The notes beneath the pieces are model-generated. The model saw only the letters and a list, made by a program, of their open reading frames with translations, had not been told where the DNA came from and made no database searches. Positions 14,522 to 20,272 of a stretch of DNA of 20,272 nucleotides are shown here, piece by piece. The translations under genes and the position numbers were made by a program. The stretch comes from an uncultured Porphyromonadaceae bacterium. GTDB taxonomy: Bacteria; Bacteroidota; Bacteroidia; Bacteroidales; Muribaculaceae. Positions within the stretch are counted from its first letter, which is position 1; each line of letters opens with the position of its first letter. The DNA is taken from positions 1 to 20,272 of the forward strand of contig CAMWRB010000004.1 in the NCBI GenBank assembly GCA_947176545.1, given 5' to 3'.

Positions 14522-15846
14522 TTTTCGTGAGATATATTGATAGCCTGAAGGTCATCAGGGAGTTTTTCGGTTTCGGCCTTGATAGCCTTTTTATCGCCGG
14601 AAGTGACGGCAAACCGGCTCACCGAGAGCATTATGCCGATAGCTGCCGACATGACGAGAATGGATGTGCCACCCTTGGAGATGAAGGGGAGCGGCTGGCC
14701 CGAGACAGGGAAGAGACCTGTGACGATAGCCATGTGGACGAGCGCCTGAAAGACGATTAGCACGGCGCACCCCATGATAAGGAATGCCGGGAATGCGCGC
14801 GAACAACGGTAGCCTATCACGCCGGCGCGGGCCACTAAGAAGAGGTATAGAAGCAACAGAGCCGTACCGCCTACAAATCCCATATCCTCGACCACAATCG
14901 AATATATATAGTCGGAGAATGCAAGGGGGAGACGGGCGCTTTCACGCGAGTTGCCAGGACCCTGACCGATTACGCCACCGTTGGCCTGAGCCAGTTTGGC
15001 GAAGAAGACCTGACGGTTCTTGTCAGTGATGGAGTCTTCGGGATTGACACCTGCAATGAAGCGTTTGATGCGCCCGATATGGGTCTCCTGTCGGCCGGCA
15101 CCGCTGTTTGCGGCCACAATCTCCGTACCGCCGACACTGTCATATTCCGTCGAAGATGGTGTGGCATATTTGATGAGGAAGAGGGCGCCTCCCGCTATGC
15201 CGTATACGACGAAAACCATCATCAGTTTGCGCCACTCTATGCCGCCGATGATGATGAGCGACACGCTGACAAACATCATAAGTATCATGTTCGTCAGTCC
15301 ATTGACCCAGAGAAGTCCCGAGAGCACGAGCACGATGAAGGCCGAGTATATGACTCCCTTGGTGGTGATGCCTCCCGGTTTCTGGTTCTGTCCCAGTATA
15401 CGGGCCAGAAGTATGACCGCTGTCAGTTTGATTATCTCCGGAGGCTGTATGGTGAATCCGGCTATTTTGAATGCACGCTGCGCACCGTTGATTGACACTC
15501 CGAAGAACATCGAGAAAATCAGCATTATGACCGAAAGGATTGCCAGCGGCCATGCCCATTTGTTGAACACGACGTAAGGGAGATTCTGCAGCCAGAGCAC
15601 CAGAGCGAGTCCGAGACCGAGAAAGATGGAGTGTCGTATGAGAGGGCCATAGACATTTCCACCCTGTATTTCGGTCGATGAGGCCGAGAAGAGCTCGATG
15701 ATGGATATTATCAGGAGCGCGATGTATATGCCCCAGATATATTTATCCGGAGGATTCTGAGCCTTCAGCTTATGCTTGTCGGAATTGTCAGGCCGCTGTC
15801 CGGTGGTCGGACGGACGCCATCTATGGTTTCCTTGATTTCAATCAT
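14518..15846 (-). CDS. ftsW: Septal peptidoglycan glycosyltransferase (SEDS family)
   Basis: FtsW polymerises lipid II into glycan strands at the septum together with the cognate class B PBP. The 442-residue protein has a roughly 33-residue hydrophilic cytoplasmic N-terminus and about ten membrane helices. SEDS marks are INGAQRAFKIAGFTIQPPEI (119-138), SDYIYSIVVEDMGFVGG (311-327) with the likely catalytic Asp312, and PVSGQPLPFISKGGTSIL (380-397). These are variants of NGARRW, SDFIFA-EELG and LPFVSYGGSS. The large extracytoplasmic loop (about 228-310) includes NRQVFFAKLAQANGGVIGQGPGNS. The segment equivalent to PDLGTA reads VNGLTNMI, which is less conserved. FtsW rather than RodA is supported by position between murD and murG. 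Confidence 0.96.
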   Translation of the reverse strand: MIEIKETIDGVRPTTGQRPDNSDKHKLKAQNPPDKYIWGIYIALLIISIIELFSASSTEIQGGNVYGPLIRHSIFLGLGLALVLWLQNLPYVVFNKWAWPLAILSVIMLIFSMFFGVSINGAQRAFKIAGFTIQPPEIIKLTAVILLARILGQNQKPGGITTKGVIYSAFIVLVLSGLLWVNGLTNMILMMFVSVSLIIIGGIEWRKLMMVFVVYGIAGGALFLIKYATPSSTEYDSVGGTEIVAANSGAGRQETHIGRIKRFIAGVNPEDSITDKNRQVFFAKLAQANGGVIGQGPGNSRESARLPLAFSDYIYSIVVEDMGFVGGTALLLLYLFLVARAGVIGYRCSRAFPAFLIMGCAVLIVFQALVHMAIVTGLFPVSGQPLPFISKGGTSILVMSAAIGIMLSVSRFAVTSGDKKAIKAETEKLPDDLQAINISHEK

Positions 15847-15956
15847 TTTTCTTTGCAGGGATGATTGGGGTGGTTAGTTTTTGTTCGGAATGATTGGGTT
15901 TATCGGAATAGTCGATAGGGGGGAGGAAAGTTTCCGGAGTCTGTCAAGAGGTCAGG
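15847..15956 (-). other. 110-bp murD-ftsW gap with a short direct repeat
   Basis: This is the longest non-coding stretch in the window. ATGATTGGG occurs twice on the plus strand, at 15861-15869 and 15890-15898 (29 bp apart). A 5-bp inverted repeat TATCG/CGATA lies at 15901-15917 and a small palindrome GGAAAGTTTCC at 15925-15935. I found no promoter match or terminator-like hairpin. The spacing interrupts an otherwise tight mraY-murD-ftsW-murG run, so a weak internal promoter or processing site is possible but unproven. Confidence 0.35.
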
Positions 15957-17294
15957 TCAGAGGAGTGTCCGGACGGCCTGTTTGAACTGCCGGCCGCGGT
16001 CTTCGTATGAGGTGAAGAGGTCGAAGCTGGCACAACAGGGTGAGAGAAGAACGGTGTCTCCCGGTCTGGCGGCCGAGACGCATGCCCGGACTGCCTCCTC
16101 AAGCGAGTGAGTGTCATAGAGCATCGGGACGGCACCCGTGAAGTAGTCGATGAGTTTGCGGTTGTCGACTCCCATACAAACGATAGCCTTCACCTTCTCC
16201 TTGACCAGAGGGAGTATTTCGCTGTAATCATTACCCTTGTCCTTGCCGCCGAGTATGAGTACGGTCGGTGATGTCATACTCTCCAGCGCATACCATGTCG
16301 AATTGACGTTGGTGGCCTTGGAGTCATTGATATATCTGACACCGTCTACCTCGGCTACGAATTCGAGCCGGTGTTCGACAGCCTCGAAATCCTCGAGAGC
16401 GCTGCGGATTATGTTGTCATCAATCTTGAGAGCGGTTGCCGACAGGCCTGCTGCCATCGAGTTGTATAGGTTATGCAATCCCGGGAGGGATATGCGGTCG
16501 CAGGGTATCTCCCATACGTCGCCCGGGAGAGCGTAATGTACGATACCGTTCTCAACCCATGCGGCGGCTCCTTCGACCGGATGGTCGGCAAACGGCAGAC
16601 GGATTGCTTCGCTCTGCACATTCCGTACCTGACGGGCTATGACGGGGTCGTCCATCCAATAGATGAAATAGTCATCGGAGGTCTGATTCTGAAGTATTCT
16701 GAACTTGGCGGCCGTATAGTTTTCCATCTTGTGGTCATAACGGTCCATATGGTCAGGAGTTATGTTGAGGATGATGGCTATATTGGCACGGAAGCGATAC
16801 ATGTTTTCGAGCTGGAAACTCGAGAGTTCGATGACATAATATGCGTGCGGTTCTTCGGCCACCTGACGTGCAAGACTGAAGCCCACATTGCCGGCGAGTC
16901 CGACATCGAGTCCGGCCTTGCGCAGTATGTGGTATGTAAGCATTGTGGTGGTTGTCTTGCCGTTGGAGCCGGTGATACATATCATCTTGGCATCGGTGTA
17001 CATACCGGCAAATTCGATTTCGCTCAGCACGGGTATGCCGCGTCTGACACACTCCTCGACAATCGGAGCGGTCGGCGGTATGCCGGGGCTTTTGATGACG
17101 ATATCAGCCTCCAGGATACGCTCGGGAGTATGTCCCCCCTCTTCGTATGGGATATTGCGCTGTTGCAGTGTGGCGAGGTGTTTCGCCGGTATTTTGCCGG
17201 CATCGCTCACCCATACCTCCATCCCCTTGGCAAGGCCGAGGATGGCGGCTCCGATACCGGACTCACCGGCACCTAATATTACGAGTTTTTGCAT
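15957..17294 (-). CDS. murD: UDP-N-acetylmuramoyl-L-alanine-D-glutamate ligase
   Basis: MurD adds D-glutamate to UDP-MurNAc-L-Ala with ATP in the cytoplasm. The 445-residue protein has the N-terminal GAGESGIGAA (8-17), SPGIPP (69-74) and the P-loop GSNGKTTTTML (109-119). ELSSFQLE (156-163) is a MurD hallmark, as are NDSKATNVNST (323-333) and LSPCCASFDLFTSYEDRG (417-434) near the C-terminus. All three Mur ligase domains are present and in order. It begins a single base after the mraY stop, so the two are almost certainly co-translated. Confidence 0.98.
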   Translation of the reverse strand: MQKLVILGAGESGIGAAILGLAKGMEVWVSDAGKIPAKHLATLQQRNIPYEEGGHTPERILEADIVIKSPGIPPTAPIVEECVRRGIPVLSEIEFAGMYTDAKMICITGSNGKTTTTMLTYHILRKAGLDVGLAGNVGFSLARQVAEEPHAYYVIELSSFQLENMYRFRANIAIILNITPDHMDRYDHKMENYTAAKFRILQNQTSDDYFIYWMDDPVIARQVRNVQSEAIRLPFADHPVEGAAAWVENGIVHYALPGDVWEIPCDRISLPGLHNLYNSMAAGLSATALKIDDNIIRSALEDFEAVEHRLEFVAEVDGVRYINDSKATNVNSTWYALESMTSPTVLILGGKDKGNDYSEILPLVKEKVKAIVCMGVDNRKLIDYFTGAVPMLYDTHSLEEAVRACVSAARPGDTVLLSPCCASFDLFTSYEDRGRQFKQAVRTLL

Positions 17295-17295
17295 A

Positions 17296-18510
17296 TTATC
17301 GCAGTTTTAGAGTTACAAATGTGAATACGGCAAGGAGTATGCCGACAATCCAGAAACGGGTGACTATCTTGGACTCCGGAATGGGGTGAGACGGATATCC
17401 GAGAAGAGCTTTGATAGTGGGGTCGCCGGCTTTCTGAAAATGATGGTGCAGAGGCGTCATCTTAAATATGCGCGCACCGATGCCGGTCCGCCTGCGTGTG
17501 TACTTGAAGTATGCAACCTGCAGGATGACCGAGAGGTCTTCGATGAAGAATATCAGACACAGCAGCGGAATGAGCAACTCCTTGCGTATCAATATGGCAA
17601 AGACGGCGATTATTCCACCCAGTGTCAGTGAACCGGTGTCGCCCATGAATACCTGTGCCGGGAAAGCGTTGTACCACAGGAATCCCACCAGCGCCCCTAT
17701 AAAGGCCGCCGCATATACCACCAGCTCCTCGCTGCCGGGTATTATCATTATGTCAAGATAGCCGGCATAGATGACATTACTCCCCAGATAGGCCATAATC
17801 AGCAGCGCCACACCGATGATGGCCGATGTGCCGGCACAGAGTCCGTCGAGACCGTCGGTGAGGTTGGCACCATTGCTGACCGCCGTGACAACGAATATCA
17901 CGACTGCGACAAATACGAGCCATCCGAGTGTCTGGGCGGCCATCGGGTCGCCAATCCACGACGTGAGCCATTCGTAATTGAAATTATGGTTCTTGATAAA
18001 AGGCAGCGTGGTCTGAGGTGCCTTGACACCGTTGTCCATCACTATTGAAGGTGCAAGCCACATTGTCACTCCGATGAAGAGACCCAGTCCGACCTGTCCG
18101 ATGACCTTGTATTTGCCGGCCAGACCATCCTTGTTATGATATTTAAGCTTGCGGAAGTCGTCCAGAAACCCGATTGCTCCCATCCAAACGGTCGATACCA
18201 GCATCAGACAGAGGTATATGTTGGATAGATTGCCTATCAGGAAGCAGGGGAGGAGTATGGAGAATATGATGATGACACCACCCATAGTGGGTGTGCCGCG
18301 CTTGGCCATCTGTCCCTCCAGTCCCAAATCGCGAACCTCCTCACCTATCTGCATGCGCTGCAGACGGCGTATCACCGGTCCGCCGAGCCACAAGGCTATA
18401 ATCAGTGCCAGGGCGAAAGTGATGCCCGCACGAAATGTTATGAAGTCCATCAGGTGTCGGCCCGGTATATTGGTCGACTCCAGATACCGCTGAAATATAG
18501 AGTAGAACAA
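17296..18510 (-). CDS. mraY: Phospho-MurNAc-pentapeptide transferase
   Basis: MraY moves phospho-MurNAc-pentapeptide from UDP to undecaprenyl phosphate, forming lipid I in the inner membrane. The 404-residue protein has about ten membrane helices. Motifs are KRGTPTMGGVII (70-81), IGFLDDFRKL (113-122) with the Asp pair, VSNGANLTDGLDGL (211-224), FMGDTGSLTLGG (288-299) and MTPLHHHFQ (351-359). Residues about 150-190 form a longer extracytoplasmic loop than in the 360-residue E. coli enzyme. The start is TTG (18510-18508). The encoded MFYSIFQRYL matches the conserved N-terminus, while the first internal ATG (residue 21) would remove it. No ATG exists between the murE stop and this TTG. The gene is in the same frame as murE, four sense codons after its TAA. 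Confidence 0.96.
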   Translation of the reverse strand: MFYSIFQRYLESTNIPGRHLMDFITFRAGITFALALIIALWLGGPVIRRLQRMQIGEEVRDLGLEGQMAKRGTPTMGGVIIIFSILLPCFLIGNLSNIYLCLMLVSTVWMGAIGFLDDFRKLKYHNKDGLAGKYKVIGQVGLGLFIGVTMWLAPSIVMDNGVKAPQTTLPFIKNHNFNYEWLTSWIGDPMAAQTLGWLVFVAVVIFVVTAVSNGANLTDGLDGLCAGTSAIIGVALLIMAYLGSNVIYAGYLDIMIIPGSEELVVYAAAFIGALVGFLWYNAFPAQVFMGDTGSLTLGGIIAVFAILIRKELLIPLLCLIFFIEDLSVILQVAYFKYTRRRTGIGARIFKMTPLHHHFQKAGDPTIKALLGYPSHPIPESKIVTRFWIVGILLAVFTFVTLKLR

Positions 18511-18522
18511 GGCTTGTGATGA

Positions 18523-19986
18523 TTAATGGTTAAACGAGCTTGAATTGAGTACCTCTTCCTTATCGTCAAAGTGGTGTCTGACCCCCTTGATTTCCTGATA
18601 TGTCTCATGACCTTTGCCCGCGATGAGCACCACGGAACCGGGTTGGGCGGTGCGTATGGCGGTGCGTATGGCCTCGCGACGGTCTGTGATGGAGATGGTC
18701 TTGGCATTGTCCTCGGGAGAGAGACCGGTCATCATCTCGGCGATAATCTCAGCCGGCTCCTCATCACGCGGATTGTCGGATGTGATAATCAGTCGGTCGG
18801 AGCGTAACGCGCTCTCCCGGGCCATTATGGGACGCTTGCCGTGGTCGCGATTGCCGCCGCAACCGACCACCGTAGTGATATATCCATCCTTGCCTACGAT
18901 ATCGCGGATGGTGTCCAAGACGTTAATCAGTGCATCGGGTGTGTGGGCATAGTCGATGATGGCTGTCACACCGCGGTCATCCCGGAAGGTCTGGAAACGC
19001 CCGGCCACAGGAACGAGCCGGCTCATATTGACGAGCACCTCATCGGGGTCAAATCCCGTCAGTATGGCCGCACCGTAGACAGCGGTCAGATTGTAAGCGT
19101 TGAAGCGTCCGGAGAACTGTACTTCCACCTCGCGGCCATTGAGCATCAGGAGCGTGCCGTCTATGCGTGTCTCGAGTATGCGGCAGCGGAAGTCGGCATC
19201 GGTGCGCAGTGAGTATGTGAATTTATGTGCTTTCGTATTCTGGAGCATGATGGCGCCGGCCTTATCGTCGGCATTGACCAGTGCAAAGGCTGTCGGGGGC
19301 AGCATGTCGAAGAATGACTTCTTGGCGTTCATATATGCCTCGACGGTCTTATGATAGTCGAGATGGTCGCGTGTCAGGTTGGAGAAGACACCGCCGGCAT
19401 AGTGCAGACCGGCGATACGGTGCTGTGCGGCGGCGTGTGAGGATACCTCCATAAAAGCGTAGTCGCAACCCTCTTCGACCATCTCTGCCAGCAGACTGTT
19501 GAGCGACAGCGGGTCGGGTGTCGTATGAGTGGACGGGACCATGCGCGTGTCGATATAATTGCAGACTGTCGAAAGCAGTCCGGCCTTGTATCCGAGCAGG
19601 CGTGCCATCTCGTAGAGCATCGTGGCCGTGGTTGTCTTGCCGTTGGTGCCGGTGACACCTACGAGCTTCAGTTTCTCCGACGGCCGGCCATACCATTCGG
19701 AGGCTATAAGTCCGAGCGCCTTGGCTGAATCGGCCACACGGATATATGTTATGCCGCGTTCGAGTGAGGCCGGTAAGTCCTCGCATACGATGGCTGCCAC
19801 ATGGGTCGAGGCTACCACCGGTATGTACTTATGTCCGTCGGTCGTGACACCTCTGACAGCCACAAAAAGGCCATCCTTTTCCACCTTGCGCGAGTCGCTC
19901 TGCACGGAGGTTATATTGCGGTTCGTTTCACCAATCACTTCCTGTGGTTGGACGGCATCTATGAGCCGTTGGAGTTTAATTGTCAT
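18523..19986 (-). CDS. murE: UDP-MurNAc-L-Ala-D-Glu:meso-diaminopimelate ligase
   Basis: MurE adds the third stem residue to UDP-MurNAc-dipeptide with ATP. The 487-residue protein carries SVQSDSRKV (27-35) for the uridine-nucleotide site, the P-loop VTGTNGKTTTATML (111-124), TTPDPL (155-160) and MEVSSHA (179-185). AKKSFFDMLP (221-230) holds the expected carbamylated lysine. IIDYAHTPDAL (343-353) and TSDNPRDEEP (402-411) follow. The DNPR tetrapeptide is the known selector for meso-diaminopimelate over lysine. This agrees with dapB in the same window. It follows the division PBP by 86 bp of AT-rich sequence and ends 12 bp before the mraY start. Confidence 0.97.
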   Translation of the reverse strand: MTIKLQRLIDAVQPQEVIGETNRNITSVQSDSRKVEKDGLFVAVRGVTTDGHKYIPVVASTHVAAIVCEDLPASLERGITYIRVADSAKALGLIASEWYGRPSEKLKLVGVTGTNGKTTTATMLYEMARLLGYKAGLLSTVCNYIDTRMVPSTHTTPDPLSLNSLLAEMVEEGCDYAFMEVSSHAAAQHRIAGLHYAGGVFSNLTRDHLDYHKTVEAYMNAKKSFFDMLPPTAFALVNADDKAGAIMLQNTKAHKFTYSLRTDADFRCRILETRIDGTLLMLNGREVEVQFSGRFNAYNLTAVYGAAILTGFDPDEVLVNMSRLVPVAGRFQTFRDDRGVTAIIDYAHTPDALINVLDTIRDIVGKDGYITTVVGCGGNRDHGKRPIMARESALRSDRLIITSDNPRDEEPAEIIAEMMTGLSPEDNAKTISITDRREAIRTAIRTAQPGSVVLIAGKGHETYQEIKGVRHHFDDKEEVLNSSSFNH

Positions 19987-20072
19987 ATAGTGTGGGTTTT
20001 ATTTTGTTGTCGGAGATTTTTTTACTTTGAGAACTGTAAGTCCCGGGAGTACTATGTTTTTCTCTTTTGGGG

Positions 20073-20272
20073 TTAGATTCTGAGGGTGAGAATGATTTCA
20101 GAGCCTTTACGTATGGCCGTGCCGGGAGCGCGGCTCTGTGCTATGACACGTCCGGCTCCTCTGAGCTTGACGTTCAGGCCGTGGCGTTCGAGTATCTTGA
20201 CAGCCGAAGGAGCGTCATATCCCGCTACGTTGGGTACGGCATTGAGCTGTTCGGCCGCCCGTGGTTGTTCGG
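20073..20272 (-). CDS. ftsI: C-terminal PASTA domain of division transpeptidase (FtsI/PBP), 5' part outside the window
   Basis: Only the last 65 codons are visible, ending in TAA at 20075-20073. They read as one PASTA repeat: VPNVAGYDAPSAVKILERHG, then a strand, VIAQSRAPGTAIRKG, and a final EIILTLRI. PASTA domains bind peptidoglycan and the beta-lactam ring region. In Bacteroidota the class B PBP encoded just before murE in the dcw cluster often ends in such a domain, so septal transpeptidase is the likely identity. The catalytic SxxK, SxN and KTG motifs would lie to the right of the window and could not be checked. A PASTA-bearing protein kinase is formally possible but does not fit the position. 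Confidence 0.85.
   Translation of the reverse strand, partial: EQPRAAEQLNAVPNVAGYDAPSAVKILERHGLNVKLRGAGRVIAQSRAPGTAIRKGSEIILTLRI

Noticed and set aside
15925..15935. Palindrome GGAAAGTTTCC in the murD-ftsW gap as an operator
   Set aside because: Eleven bases with a one-base centre is expected by chance and cannot form a hairpin; no regulator is suggested.

Overview
The window is one continuous block of 18 genes, all on the minus strand. It holds no RNA gene, mobile element or CRISPR array, and no intergenic gap exceeds about 110 bp. Gene order and protein features point to Bacteroidota, order Bacteroidales. Pointers are a single-PASTA division transpeptidase upstream of murE, dcw order murE-mraY-murD-ftsW-murG-murC-ftsQ-ftsA-ftsZ without ddl or murB, a viroplasmin-type RNase H, a PCMD-domain secreted protein, and the dapB-lepB pair. 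Shine-Dalgarno signals are scarce, which also fits. G+C near one half with many ATA isoleucine codons would suit Muribaculaceae, but that family call is inference. MurE carries the DNPR motif of meso-diaminopimelate ligases and dapB is present, so the cell probably builds DAP-type peptidoglycan.

Layout in the direction of transcription (high to low coordinates). (1) 20272-8201, the division and cell wall (dcw) cluster: the PASTA tail of a division penicillin-binding protein (its 3' end only), murE, mraY (TTG start), murD, ftsW, murG, murC, ftsQ, ftsA and ftsZ. These make UDP-MurNAc-pentapeptide (MurC, MurD, MurE), lipid I (MraY) and lipid II (MurG), polymerise and cross-link it at the septum (FtsW and the PBP), and assemble the Z-ring (FtsZ, FtsA, FtsQ). 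(2) 8179-2765, a housekeeping run: a THUMP-domain RNA methyltransferase with a charged repeat tail, a divergent and shortened purD, a polytopic membrane protein, pdxB and a viroplasmin-domain RNase H. The last four are joined by three ATGA stop/start overlaps and look translationally coupled. (3) 2709-1, a secreted PCMD-like protein, dapB (GTG start) and the first 331 codons of signal peptidase I.

This is mostly conserved core genome, and I see no undescribed mobile or defence system. The points worth a second look are variations on core proteins. They are the 36-bp repeats encoding an Arg/Lys/Asp-rich tail on the methyltransferase, the apparent loss of a C-terminal segment and altered motifs in PurD, low-complexity tails on FtsQ and FtsA, an atypical FtsZ C-terminus, the TTG start of mraY in frame with murE, and small elements in the intergenic gaps. 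No convincing Bacteroidales promoter (TTTG with TAnnTTTG) or terminator was found.
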